Positions 34,586 through 43,511 of a stretch of 64,000 bases of DNA are shown here, in pieces. The position numbers were made by a program, and so were the translations under genes. Source of the stretch: Pseudocitrobacter sp913778145. Its GTDB lineage: Bacteria; Pseudomonadota; Gammaproteobacteria; Enterobacterales; Enterobacteriaceae. The notes under the pieces were generated by a model. The model saw only the letters and a program-made list of their open reading frames with translations. It ran no database searches and was not told the origin of the DNA. The first letter of the stretch is position 1. Each line of letters begins with the position of its first letter. The stretch spans positions 186,001-250,000 of the forward strand of contig JALNTX010000008.1 of NCBI GenBank assembly GCA_035726825.1, read 5' to 3'.

Positions 34586-35752
34586 ATGAGCGAAGCGACC
34601 ATTTTGCAAAACACGACTGCCACAAAACCGAAAAAATCCGTGGCGCTCTCCGGCGTGCCTGCCGGGAATACCGCCCTCTGTTCCGTGGGCAAAAGCGGCA
34701 ACGATCTGCACTATCGCGGCTATGACATTCTCGACCTCGCGAAGCACTGCGAGTTTGAAGAGGTGGCGTATTTGCTGATCCACGGCAAGCTGCCCAATCG
34801 TGATGAGTTGCACGCGTATAAGACGCGGCTGAAAGCACTGCGCGGCTTGCCCGCCAACGTGCGCATCGTGCTGGAATCGCTGCCTGCCGCATCACATCCC
34901 ATGGATGTGCTGCGCACCGGTGTTTCGGCGCTGGGCTGCACGCTACCGGAGAAAGAGGAACACTCGGTTTCCGGGGCGCGCGATATTGCGGATAAGCTGC
35001 TGGCGTCGCTCGGCTCCATTCTTCTCTACTGGTATCACTACAGTCACAACGGTGAGCGGATCCAGCCAGAAACCGATGACGACTCCATCGGCGGCCATTT
35101 TTTGCACCTGCTGCACGGCCATAAACCGCCGCAAAGCCAGGTGAAGGCGATGCACGCGTCGCTCATCCTCTACGCCGAACACGAATTCAACGCCTCAACG
35201 TTTGCCTCGCGAGTGATTGCCGGAACCGGTTCGGATATCTATTCCGCCATTATTGGTGGGATTGGCGCGCTGCGCGGGCCGAAGCATGGCGGGGCCAATG
35301 AAGTGTCACTCGATATTCAGCAACGCTATGAAACGCCGGATGAAGCCGAGCAGGATATTCGCCGCCGTATCGATAACAAAGAAGTGGTTATCGGTTTCGG
35401 GCACCCGGTGTATACGATTTCCGACCCGCGTCATCAGGTGATCAAAACCATCGCTCATCAGCTTTCCCGTGAAGCGGGTTCCATGAAGATGTATGACATC
35501 GCCGACCGCCTGGAAACGGTGATGTGGGAAACCAAGAAGATGTTCCCCAACCTCGATTGGTTCTCGGCGGTCTCCTACAACATGATGGGTGTCCCCACCG
35601 CGATGTTCACGCCGCTGTTTGTGATGGCGCGCGTGACGGGCTGGTCGGCCCACGTCATTGAACAGCGGCAGGACAATAAAATCATCCGCCCGTCTGCCAA
35701 CTATACCGGGCCGGAAGATAAACCATTTATCGCCCTGGAAAATCGCCAGTAA
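34586..35752 (+). CDS. prpC: 2-methylcitrate synthase
   Basis: A 388-residue citrate-synthase-family enzyme that condenses propionyl-CoA with oxaloacetate to 2-methylcitrate. Family motifs: VGKSGNDLHYRGYDILDL, the catalytic His in LRGPKHGGANE (about 235), and GFGHPVYTISDPRH with the second His and Asp region to about 310. One residue shorter than E. coli PrpC. It follows prpB by 40 bases in the same transcript. Confidence 0.97.
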   Translation: MSEATILQNTTATKPKKSVALSGVPAGNTALCSVGKSGNDLHYRGYDILDLAKHCEFEEVAYLLIHGKLPNRDELHAYKTRLKALRGLPANVRIVLESLPAASHPMDVLRTGVSALGCTLPEKEEHSVSGARDIADKLLASLGSILLYWYHYSHNGERIQPETDDDSIGGHFLHLLHGHKPPQSQVKAMHASLILYAEHEFNASTFASRVIAGTGSDIYSAIIGGIGALRGPKHGGANEVSLDIQQRYETPDEAEQDIRRRIDNKEVVIGFGHPVYTISDPRHQVIKTIAHQLSREAGSMKMYDIADRLETVMWETKKMFPNLDWFSAVSYNMMGVPTAMFTPLFVMARVTGWSAHVIEQRQDNKIIRPSANYTGPEDKPFIALENRQ

Positions 35753-35796
35753 TTCATTTGCTTACCTCTGACAATAACGAAAACGGGAAAATAAAC

Positions 35797-37248
35797 ATGT
35801 CTCAGCCGATTACTAATCTTCGCGCGGAATTCGATCAGGAAATCGTCGATATCGTGGATTACGTGATGAATTATCAGATTGATTCCAGCGTTGCGTGGAA
35901 CACAGCACATTATTGCCTGCTCGATACGTTGGGCTGCGGGCTGGAGGCGCTGGAGTATCCGGCGTGTAAAAAACTGATGGGGCCGATTGTGCCGGGAACG
36001 GTGGTGCCCAACGGCGCAAAAGTGCCGGGCACACAGTTCCAGCTCGACCCGGTGCAGGCGGCGTTTAATATCGGCGCGATGATCCGCTGGCTGGATTTCA
36101 ACGATACCTGGCTGGCGGCGGAGTGGGGGCATCCGTCCGATAACCTCGGCGGTATTCTGGCGGTGGCCGACTGGCTGTCGCGCAATGCGGTGGCGGCGGG
36201 TAAAGCGCCGCTCACCATGCAGAAAGTGCTGGCGGGCATGATTAAAGCGCATGAAATTCAGGGCTGCATTGCGCTGGAAAACGCCTTCAATAAAGTTGGG
36301 TTAGACCATGTGCTGCTGGTGAAAGTGGCCTCGACGGCGGTGGTGGCTGAGATGCTGGGGCTAAGCCGCGATGAAATTCTCAACGCCGTTTCACTGGCGT
36401 GGGTTGATGGGCAGTCGCTGCGAACCTATCGCCATGCGCCGAATACCGGCACGCGTAAGTCCTGGGCGGCAGGCGATGCGACTTCACGCGCGGTGCGGCT
36501 GGCGCTGATGGCGCAGACCGGTGAGATGGGCTATCCCTCAGCGTTAACCGCCAAAACCTGGGGCTTCTACGATGTCTCTTTCAAAGGGGAAACGTTCCGC
36601 TTCCAGCGCCCGTACGGCAGCTACGTGATGGAGAACGTGCTGTTTAAAATCTCCTTCCCGGCGGAGTTCCACTCGCAGACCGCCGTGGAAGCCGCGATGA
36701 CCTTGCATCAAAAAATGGTCGCCGCGGGGAAAACGGCGGCGGATATAGAGCGCGTGAGTATTCGCACACATGAAGCCTGTATCCGCATTATCGATAAAAA
36801 AGGGCCGCTCACCAATCCGGCCGACCGCGATCACTGCATTCAGTATATGGTGGCAATCCCGCTGCTGTTTGGACGCCTGACGGCAGCGGACTATGAAGAA
36901 AACATCGCCAGCGACCCGCGCATAGATATTCTGCGCGCCAAAACTCATTGTCATGAAGACCCGGCATTTACCCGCGATTATCACGACCCGCAAAAACGCT
37001 CAATTGCCAATGCCTTAACCGTCGAGTTTTCGGACGGTAGCCGCTTTGAGGAAGTGGTGGTGGAGTACCCGATTGGTCACGCCCGTCGCCGTGAAGAGGG
37101 GATCCCATTGCTTATCGAGAAATTTAAAACCAACCTGGCGCGCCAGTTCCCGGCGCGTCAGCAGCAACGCATTCTGGAGGCCTCGCTGGACAGACAGCGT
37201 CTGGAGCAGATGCCGGTAAACGCGTTCCTTGATCTGTTCGTCATCTGA
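35797..37248 (+). CDS. prpD: 2-methylcitrate dehydratase
   Basis: A 483-residue MmgE/PrpD-family enzyme that dehydrates 2-methylcitrate to 2-methyl-cis-aconitate without an iron-sulfur cluster. Highly conserved blocks: HYCLLDTLGCGLEALEYPACKK, IRWLDFNDTWLAAEWGHPSDNLGG, SWAAGDATSRAVRLALMA and FPAEFHSQTAVEAAM. The ATG at 35797 gives the same length as the E. coli protein; a frame open 13 codons upstream lacks conservation. Confidence 0.97.
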   Translation: MSQPITNLRAEFDQEIVDIVDYVMNYQIDSSVAWNTAHYCLLDTLGCGLEALEYPACKKLMGPIVPGTVVPNGAKVPGTQFQLDPVQAAFNIGAMIRWLDFNDTWLAAEWGHPSDNLGGILAVADWLSRNAVAAGKAPLTMQKVLAGMIKAHEIQGCIALENAFNKVGLDHVLLVKVASTAVVAEMLGLSRDEILNAVSLAWVDGQSLRTYRHAPNTGTRKSWAAGDATSRAVRLALMAQTGEMGYPSALTAKTWGFYDVSFKGETFRFQRPYGSYVMENVLFKISFPAEFHSQTAVEAAMTLHQKMVAAGKTAADIERVSIRTHEACIRIIDKKGPLTNPADRDHCIQYMVAIPLLFGRLTAADYEENIASDPRIDILRAKTHCHEDPAFTRDYHDPQKRSIANALTVEFSDGSRFEEVVVEYPIGHARRREEGIPLLIEKFKTNLARQFPARQQQRILEASLDRQRLEQMPVNAFLDLFVI

Positions 37249-37269
37249 TCCGTTCAGAAGGAGACTTCT

Positions 37270-39156
37270 ATGTCTTATGAGACGTTCTATCAGCGGTCGA
37301 TTAACGACCCGGAGGCATTCTGGGCCGAGCAGGCCCGGCGCATCGACTGGCAGACGCCGTTTACGCGCACGCTTAACTATGACCATCCACCGTTTGCCCG
37401 CTGGTTTTGTGGCGGCACGACGAATCTGTGCCATAACGCTATCGATCGCTGGCTGGCTACCCAGCCAGAGGCGCTGGCGTTGATTGCGGTGTCGGCGGAA
37501 ACGGGCGAGGAGCGAACGTTCACCTTTCGCGAACTACACGCAGAGGTGAATCGCACGGCGGCGATGCTGCAAACGCTTGGCGTCTCGCGCGGCGACCGGG
37601 TGCTGGTGTATATGCCGATGATCGCCGAAGCGCATATTACGCTGCTGGCCTGCGCCCGCATTGGCGCGATCCACTCGGTGGTGTTTGGCGGTTTCGCCTC
37701 GCACAGCCTGGCCGCGCGGATTGATGATGCGCGCCCGGTGCTGATCGTCTCAGCGGATGGCGGATCGCGCGGGGGAAAAGTGATCCCCTACAAAAAGCTG
37801 CTTGATGATGCGATTTCTCTCGCTGAACATCCACCGAAAAAGGTGCTGCTGGTAGACCGTGGGCTGGCGTCGATGCAGCGCGTAGCTGAACGTGATGCCG
37901 ATTACGCGGCGCTGCGTGAGCAGCATCTTGATGCTCAGGTGCCGGTTGTTTGGTTAGAGTCGAGTGAAACCTCCTGCATTCTTTATACCTCCGGCACGAC
38001 GGGTAAACCGAAAGGCGTTCAGCGTGATGTTGGCGGCTATGCCGTGGCGCTGGCGGCGACGATGGCGACGATTTTTGGCGGTAAAGCGGGCGGCGTTTTC
38101 TTCTGCACGTCCGATATCGGCTGGGTGGTGGGGCATTCGTATATCGTCTATGCGCCGTTGCTGGCAGGCATGGCGACGGTGGTTTTTGAAGGCACGCCGA
38201 CCTGGCCGGATTGCAGCGTCTGGTGGAAGATCGTTGAAAAATATCAGGTTAGCCGGATGTTCTCCGCACCGACCGCCATTCGCGTGCTGAAAAAATTCCC
38301 CACCGCGCAAATTCGTAATCACGATATTTCTTCGCTGGACGTGCTGTATCTCGCCGGAGAACCGCTGGATGAGCCGACCGCCAGTTGGGTGACTGACACG
38401 CTGGGCATCCCGGTTATCGACAACTACTGGCAGACGGAATCTGGCTGGCCGATTATGGCTATCGCCCGCGAGTTGAGCGACCGCCCGACACGCCTTGGCA
38501 GCCCTGGCGTGCCGATGTTTGGCTATCACGTCAAGCTGCTCAACGAACATACCGGCCAGGAATGCGGGGCGAATGAAAAGGGCATGGTGGTGATTGAAGG
38601 GCCGCTGCCGCCGGGCTGTATTCAGACCATCTGGGGCAATGATGAGCGTTTCGTCAATACCTACTGGTCACTGTTCGAGCGCCCGGTATACGCGACCTTT
38701 GACTGGGGCATTCGGGATGAAGACGGCTATTACTTTATCCTCGGGCGCACGGACGACGTGCTCAACATCGCCGGGCATCGACTCGGCACGCGCGAGATTG
38801 AAGAGAGCATCTCCGGCTACGGTAACGTCGCGGAAGTGGCGGTGGTCGGCGTGAAGGATGCGGTGAAAGGGCAGGTGGCGGTAGCGTTTGTTATCCCCAA
38901 ACAGGGCGACAGCTTGCTGCTGCGCGATGTGGCGCAGGAAGAAGAGCAGGCTATCCAGCATCGGGTGGATGACCAGATTGGTCACTTCGGGCGACCGGCG
39001 CGGATTTACTTTGTTTCACAACTGCCGAAAACGCGTTCCGGCAAAATGCTCAGGCGCGCGATGCAGGCGATTTGTGAGGGGAGGGATCCGGGAGATTTAA
39101 CGACGATTGAGGACCCGAATGCGCTGGTGGAGATCAGGCGGGCGCTGGGGGAGTAG
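37270..39156 (+). CDS. prpE: Propionyl-CoA synthetase
   Basis: A 628-residue AMP-forming acyl-CoA synthetase that activates propionate to propionyl-CoA. Motifs: YTSGTTGKPKGVQRDVGG (ATP binding, about residue 240), VIDNYWQTESGWP, and the C-terminal catalytic lysine in TRSGKMLRRAM (about 592), the residue acylated for control in homologues. AAGGAG lies before the ATG. Last gene of prpBCDE; a REP pair follows rather than a terminator. Confidence 0.97.
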   Translation: MSYETFYQRSINDPEAFWAEQARRIDWQTPFTRTLNYDHPPFARWFCGGTTNLCHNAIDRWLATQPEALALIAVSAETGEERTFTFRELHAEVNRTAAMLQTLGVSRGDRVLVYMPMIAEAHITLLACARIGAIHSVVFGGFASHSLAARIDDARPVLIVSADGGSRGGKVIPYKKLLDDAISLAEHPPKKVLLVDRGLASMQRVAERDADYAALREQHLDAQVPVVWLESSETSCILYTSGTTGKPKGVQRDVGGYAVALAATMATIFGGKAGGVFFCTSDIGWVVGHSYIVYAPLLAGMATVVFEGTPTWPDCSVWWKIVEKYQVSRMFSAPTAIRVLKKFPTAQIRNHDISSLDVLYLAGEPLDEPTASWVTDTLGIPVIDNYWQTESGWPIMAIARELSDRPTRLGSPGVPMFGYHVKLLNEHTGQECGANEKGMVVIEGPLPPGCIQTIWGNDERFVNTYWSLFERPVYATFDWGIRDEDGYYFILGRTDDVLNIAGHRLGTREIEESISGYGNVAEVAVVGVKDAVKGQVAVAFVIPKQGDSLLLRDVAQEEEQAIQHRVDDQIGHFGRPARIYFVSQLPKTRSGKMLRRAMQAICEGRDPGDLTTIEDPNALVEIRRALGE

Positions 39157-39188
39157 ATTCTGATTGTAGAGAATCTGCCTTTGTTCAT

Positions 39189-39286
39189 GCCGGATGCGGC
39201 GCAAGCGCCTTATCCGGCCTACAAAATCGTGCAAATTCAATATATTGCATAAATCATGTAGGCCTGATAAGCGTAGCGCATCAGGC
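39189..39286. repeat. REP pair (BIME) prpE/ychF
   Basis: Two classic enterobacterial REP units in opposite orientation: 39189-39222 (GCCGGATGCGGCGCAAGCGC start) and 39258-39286 (GTAGGCCTGATAAGCGTAGC start). They fill the gap between convergent prpE and ychF and may protect transcript ends or bind gyrase and IHF, as shown for E. coli BIMEs. Confidence 0.93.
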
Positions 39287-39324
39287 AATGCGTTCATCAA
39301 GACGAACAGGCCTGATAAAGCACC

Positions 39325-40416
39325 TTAGACGTTAAACAAGAAGTTCATCACATCGCCATCTTTCACGATGTAATCTTTCCCTTCTGCACGCATTTTACCG
39401 GCTTCTTTCGCGCCTTGTTCACCCTTGTAGGTGATGAAGTCTTCAAACGCGATGGTCTGGGCGCGGATGAAGCCTTTTTCGAAGTCGGTGTGGATTTTAC
39501 CGGCAGCCTGCGGTGCGGTTGCGCCGACAGGAATCGTCCATGCGCGCACTTCTTTCACGCCAGCGGTGAAGTAGGTTTGCAGGTTCAGCAGGGCGTAACC
39601 TGCGCGGATCACACGGTTCAGGCCCGGTTCTTCGAGGCCCAGTTCCTGCATAAATTCGTCACGCTCTTCGTCGTCGAGTTCGGCGATATCGGATTCAACG
39701 GCAGCACAAACCGGAACGACCACGGAACCTTCGGCAGCGGCGATTTCGCGCACTTTATCCAGGTATGGGTTGTTCTCGAAACCATCTTCGTTGACGTTAG
39801 CGATGTACATGGTCGGCTTGAGCGTCAGGAAGCTCAGGTAGCGGATAGCGGCTTTATCTTCGTCGCTGAGATCCAGCGCGCGCAGCATGCCGGCGTTTTC
39901 CAGCTGCGGCAGGCATTTTTCCAGCGCGGCCAGTTCAGCTTTTGCGTCTTTGTCGCCGCCTTTGGCTTTCTTCTGCACGCGGTGGATAGCGCGTTCGCAG
40001 GTATCAAGGTCAGAAAGCGCCAGTTCGGTGTTGATAACGTCGATATCTTCTGCCGGATCAACTTTCCCGGAAACGTGGATGATATTGTCGTTTTCGAAGC
40101 AGCGAACAACGTGGCCAATCGCTTCGGTTTCACGGATGTTGGTCAGGAACTGGTTACCCAGGCCTTCACCTTTGGACGCGCCTTTTACCAGGCCTGCGAT
40201 ATCCACGAATTCCATGGTGGTCGGCAGGATACGCTGCGGTTTAACGATTTCAGCCAACTGGTCCAGACGCGGATCGGGCATGGGTACAACACCGGTGTTC
40301 GGCTCAATAGTACAGAACGGGAAGTTCGCCGCTTCAATACCTGCTTTTGTGAGCGCGTTGAACAGGGTGGATTTACCTACGTTAGGCAAACCGACGATAC
40401 CGCATTTAAATCCCAT
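39325..40416 (-). CDS. ychF: Ribosome-binding ATPase YchF (Ola1/Obg family)
   Basis: A 363-residue TRAFAC-class NTPase that prefers ATP to GTP, binds ribosomes and represses the oxidative stress response in E. coli. G1 motif GLPNVGKST, G3 DIAGLVKGASKGEGLGN, central coiled-coil (about 130-200) and C-terminal TGS domain (about 280-363; EVRAWTIPVGATAPQAAGKIHTDFEKGFIRAQ). Length equals the E. coli protein. Downstream of pth in the same direction. Confidence 0.97.
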   Translation of the reverse strand: MGFKCGIVGLPNVGKSTLFNALTKAGIEAANFPFCTIEPNTGVVPMPDPRLDQLAEIVKPQRILPTTMEFVDIAGLVKGASKGEGLGNQFLTNIRETEAIGHVVRCFENDNIIHVSGKVDPAEDIDVINTELALSDLDTCERAIHRVQKKAKGGDKDAKAELAALEKCLPQLENAGMLRALDLSDEDKAAIRYLSFLTLKPTMYIANVNEDGFENNPYLDKVREIAAAEGSVVVPVCAAVESDIAELDDEERDEFMQELGLEEPGLNRVIRAGYALLNLQTYFTAGVKEVRAWTIPVGATAPQAAGKIHTDFEKGFIRAQTIAFEDFITYKGEQGAKEAGKMRAEGKDYIVKDGDVMNFLFNV

Positions 40417-40491
40417 GTTTAAATCACCTTAATCTTTTGATAATCAACCTGTTAGCGATAACAGGTATCAGAAAAGTAAATAACTCTGCCT

Positions 40492-40497
40492 ATTATA
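40492..40497 (-). promoter_or_regulatory. ychF -10 element
   Basis: TATAAT on the minus strand, about 75 bases before the ychF ATG. No convincing -35; a GCGGCA/TGCCGC hairpin (40506-40521) lies just upstream. Confidence 0.4.
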
Positions 40498-40531
40498 CAC
40501 GGCATGCGGCAAAAATGCCGCTGTTCAACGG

Positions 40532-41116
40532 TTATTGCGCCTTAAAGGCGTGCAAACGATTGGTGGCTTTGGTTAAGCCATCCTTCAGCCAGATCTCCGT
40601 ACAGCGCGCCGCTTCGTCTACCGCATCGTCGATCAGCTTCTGTTCAGATGCCTGCGGCTTGCCGAGAACAAAACCAACAACTTTGTTTTTATCGCCCGGA
40701 TGGCCGATTCCGATGCGTAAGCGATGAAAATTGGGGTTATTGCCCAGTTTGCTGATGATGTCTTTCAGCCCGTTATGGCCGCCATGACCACCGCCGAGCT
40801 TAAACTTCGCCACACCGGGCGGCAGGTCTAGCTCATCGTGGGCCACCAGAATTTCATCCGGATTAATACGATAGAACGTCGCCAGCGCGGCAACCGCTTT
40901 ACCACTGAGGTTCATGAAAGTGGTTGGCACCAGCAGGCGCACATCTTCACCTGCCAGATTGATGCGCGAGGTGTAGCCAAAAAATTTACTTTCTTCTTTC
41001 AGCGGTGCGCGGGCGCGCTCCGCCAGCAAATCGACATACCAGGCACCCGCGTTATGGCGCGTCGCAGCATACTCTGCGCCGGGGTTAGCCAGGCCGACAA
41101 TCAGTTTAATCGTCAC
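40532..41116 (-). CDS. pth: Peptidyl-tRNA hydrolase
   Basis: A 194-residue essential enzyme that releases peptides from prematurely dropped peptidyl-tRNA. Active-site regions: VGLANPGAEYAATRHNAGAW (catalytic His about 20), FMNLSGKAV and VAHDELDLPPGVAKFKLGGGHGGHNGLKDI. Length matches E. coli Pth. It is followed by ychF in the same direction, as in E. coli, and is divergent from ychH. Confidence 0.97.
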   Translation of the reverse strand: MTIKLIVGLANPGAEYAATRHNAGAWYVDLLAERARAPLKEESKFFGYTSRINLAGEDVRLLVPTTFMNLSGKAVAALATFYRINPDEILVAHDELDLPPGVAKFKLGGGHGGHNGLKDIISKLGNNPNFHRLRIGIGHPGDKNKVVGFVLGKPQASEQKLIDDAVDEAARCTEIWLKDGLTKATNRLHAFKAQ

Positions 41117-41291
41117 GTTATTATTCCTGAACAGGTCGTATTTCTGGCGCGTAGTTTACGTGGTGATCGCGCGCTTGACAAAAATAAGCGCCCAAAGGGG
41201 CAAAAACCGAATAGTTCAATCGAGTGACCATTTGGACTTGATGTATTTCAGTAACTTAAATGTAAAGTTTTGTTGCGTTAATGTTCGTAAT

Positions 41292-41307
41292 TGCGATCGC
41301 CATCGCA
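41292..41307 (+). promoter_or_regulatory. CRP-like site upstream of ychH (CRP-S type)
   Basis: TGCGA-N6-TCGCA: the CRP spacing, but with C-G in place of T-A at the key position in both halves, the hallmark of CRP-S sites that need Sxy (TfoX) in gammaproteobacteria. It lies about 85 bases before the ychH ATG. Confidence 0.5.
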
Positions 41308-41389
41308 CTAATTGCCAAAAGTGGTGTCTATACTTTACACACAAGGAGAAGGGATATTTCCCTTAAGCCCAAAAGCTCGGAGGTGACAT

Positions 41390-41665
41390 ATGAAACGTAA
41401 AAGCGCTTCGTTACTCGGTAATGTGCTCATGGGTCTGGGCCTGGTGGTGATGGTCGTCGGTGTCGGCTATTCAATTTTAAACCAGTTGCCACAGTTCAAT
41501 TTGCCACAGTTTTTTGCGCACGGTGCCGTGTTAAGCATCTTTATCGGCGCAATCCTCTGGCTTGCCGGGGCGCGTGTAGGCGGACACGAACAGGTCTGCG
41601 ACAGATACTGGTGGGTACGCCACTATGATAAACGGTGTCGCCGCGACAAACGCACCAGTCACTGA
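41390..41665 (+). CDS. ychH: Stress-induced membrane protein YchH
   Basis: A 91-residue inner-membrane protein with two hydrophobic segments (LLGNVLMGLGLVVMVVGVGYSIL and FAHGAVLSIFIGAILWLAGARV) and a conserved C-terminal GGHEQVCDRYWWVRHYDKRCRR. In E. coli it is stress-induced and linked to biofilm and CRP control; its molecular role is unknown. GGAGG lies nine bases before the ATG. Divergent from pth and convergent with dauA. Confidence 0.92.
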   Translation: MKRKSASLLGNVLMGLGLVVMVVGVGYSILNQLPQFNLPQFFAHGAVLSIFIGAILWLAGARVGGHEQVCDRYWWVRHYDKRCRRDKRTSH

Positions 41666-41676
41666 TATCCGAAAAT

Positions 41677-41704
41677 AAAAATGGCTCCCGAAGGAGCCAT
41701 TTTG
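41677..41704. terminator. Bidirectional terminator ychH/dauA
   Basis: ATGGCTCC-CGAA-GGAGCCAT stem-tetraloop flanked by A and T runs, between convergent ychH and dauA. Confidence 0.88.
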
Positions 41705-43387
41705 CTATTTGATATCGGCCAGCGCCGCTTCTTTGTTTGGAAAGAAGGTCAGGCGACCAGGAATCGGTTTGATCCCCGCGCGCGCCATAGTACGCAGCGG
41801 CTGGAACTCCATGTTCGACACCCGCAGTTCACATCCTTCCGGCAGCTTACGCACAAAGCGCTGGAACGCATCCAGCCCGCCCGCATCCAGCACCGGTACC
41901 GCGTCCCACTTCAGCACCACGATACGTTTGCCTTCGATACGTGACTCAAGGTCAGTAAACAGATTCTCGGCGGCGGCAAAGAACAGCGGGCCGATCACGC
42001 GAAGTACCAGTACATCATCGGGAACGTCGACATTGACCGGTGACAGGCGCGTCATCTGCGCGATACGGCGCATAAACAGCAGCGATGCCAGTACAATCCC
42101 CACGCTGATGGCGATAACCATGTCGAACAGCACGGTCAGCGACATACAGATAAGCATCACGATGATGTCATCTTTTGGCGCGCGGCGAAGCAGGTTAACC
42201 ACTTTATGTGCTTCACTCATGTTCCATGCCACCATCAGCAGCAGGGCAGCCATCGCTGAAAGCGGCAGCCAGGAGAGCAGCGGCGCGAGGATCAACAGCG
42301 CCAGAATAACCAGAATTGCATGGATGACAGCAGAAACCGGTGACGTGGCCCCGGCACGCACGTTGGCGGCGGAACGGGCAATGGCGGCGGTGGCGGTGAT
42401 GCCGCCAAAGAACGGCGCGGCGATATTCCCCAGCCCCTGGCCAATCAGCTCACTATTGGCTTTGTGCTTGGTGCCGGTCATGCCGTCCAGCACCACGGCG
42501 CAAAGCAGCGACTCAATCGCCCCCAGCATCGCCATCGAGAATGCGGCGGGCAGCAGGGCGCGCAGCGATGCCCAGCTCAGCGTGAAGTCGGAACCCGGCA
42601 TATCCCACGGCAGCACCAGTTGCGGCAGCAGTTGCGGAATACCGTTACCCTGCGAGCCATCCGCCAGCACATAGTGGAACTGCGAGCCGATGGTGGCGAC
42701 GTGGCCACCCAGCATATTGACGATAAACATCACCACACAGCCCGCAATCAGCGCGGGGAGGTGGCCCGGCAGACGAATGCCGAGGCGAGGCCAGAAAATA
42801 AGCGTGCCGAGCGTGACAATACCAATCGCTGCATCGCCAAAGTTGATCGTCGGTAACGCCATGATCAGCGCGCCGACTTTTTGCAGATAGTGTTCCGGCA
42901 CGTGCGTCAGTTGCAGGCCTAAAAAATCTTTAATCTGCATCGTCCCGATGGTGATACCAATACCGGAGGTAAAGCCCAGCGTGACGGAGAGAGGGATATA
43001 TTCAATTAAGCGGCCAAAACGCGCGAGGCCAAAAAGAATCAAAAATACACCGGACATCAACGTGGCGACAAGCAACCCGGCCAGGCCAAACTGTTGTGAT
43101 ACAGGGTAAAGAATAACGACAAAAGCTGCCGTAGGCCCGGAGACACTAAAGCGTGAGCCCCCGGTCAGGGCGATAACAATACCCGCCACAGCGGAGGTAT
43201 AGAGGCCATACTGTGGGGCCACGCCGCTGCCAATCGCCAGCGCCATTGCCAGAGGAATGGCGATGATACCGACAGTCATCCCGGCGATAACATCGCGAGT
43301 AAAACGGGATACGGTGTACTTCTCTTTCCAGCACGCATCGATGAGAGCGCGGAAAGGCATCACCTGTGAGGAGAAGATTTTATTCAC
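41705..43387 (-). CDS. dauA: C4-dicarboxylate transporter DauA (SulP/SLC26)
   Basis: A 560-residue inner-membrane transporter. In E. coli it is the main aerobic succinate uptake system at acidic pH. A SulP membrane domain of about 430 residues (GIIAIPLAMALAIGSGVAPQYGLYT, GSRFSVSGPTAAF, NSELIGQGLGNI, GGITATAAIARSAANVRAGATSP) precedes a cytoplasmic STAS domain (about 440-550; VVLKWDAVPVLDAGGLDAFQRFV). It starts at a GTG aligned with the conserved MNKIFSS. It follows prs with a terminator between. Confidence 0.96.
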   Translation of the reverse strand: MNKIFSSQVMPFRALIDACWKEKYTVSRFTRDVIAGMTVGIIAIPLAMALAIGSGVAPQYGLYTSAVAGIVIALTGGSRFSVSGPTAAFVVILYPVSQQFGLAGLLVATLMSGVFLILFGLARFGRLIEYIPLSVTLGFTSGIGITIGTMQIKDFLGLQLTHVPEHYLQKVGALIMALPTINFGDAAIGIVTLGTLIFWPRLGIRLPGHLPALIAGCVVMFIVNMLGGHVATIGSQFHYVLADGSQGNGIPQLLPQLVLPWDMPGSDFTLSWASLRALLPAAFSMAMLGAIESLLCAVVLDGMTGTKHKANSELIGQGLGNIAAPFFGGITATAAIARSAANVRAGATSPVSAVIHAILVILALLILAPLLSWLPLSAMAALLLMVAWNMSEAHKVVNLLRRAPKDDIIVMLICMSLTVLFDMVIAISVGIVLASLLFMRRIAQMTRLSPVNVDVPDDVLVLRVIGPLFFAAAENLFTDLESRIEGKRIVVLKWDAVPVLDAGGLDAFQRFVRKLPEGCELRVSNMEFQPLRTMARAGIKPIPGRLTFFPNKEAALADIK

Positions 43388-43472
43388 AATAATGTTTCAT
43401 CCGTGAGCGCATCATCTGTCATGTGAATGGCAGGTGAAGGAGGCATAGGTCATACAAATAGTTACTATAGAC

Positions 43473-43499
43473 AAAAAAACCCGCCGCAGCGGGTTTTTT
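43473..43499 (-). terminator. prs terminator
   Basis: ACCCGC-CGCA-GCGGGT stem flanked by an A-run and a T-run, 13 bases after the prs stop on the minus strand; it separates prs from dauA. Confidence 0.85.
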
Positions 43500-43511
43500 A
43501 ACCAGGTTCGA

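Noticed and set aside
39415..40422. A 335-codon plus-strand open frame opposite ychF
   Set aside because: Composition-driven shadow of ychF; low-complexity Phe/Val-rich translation with no family features.
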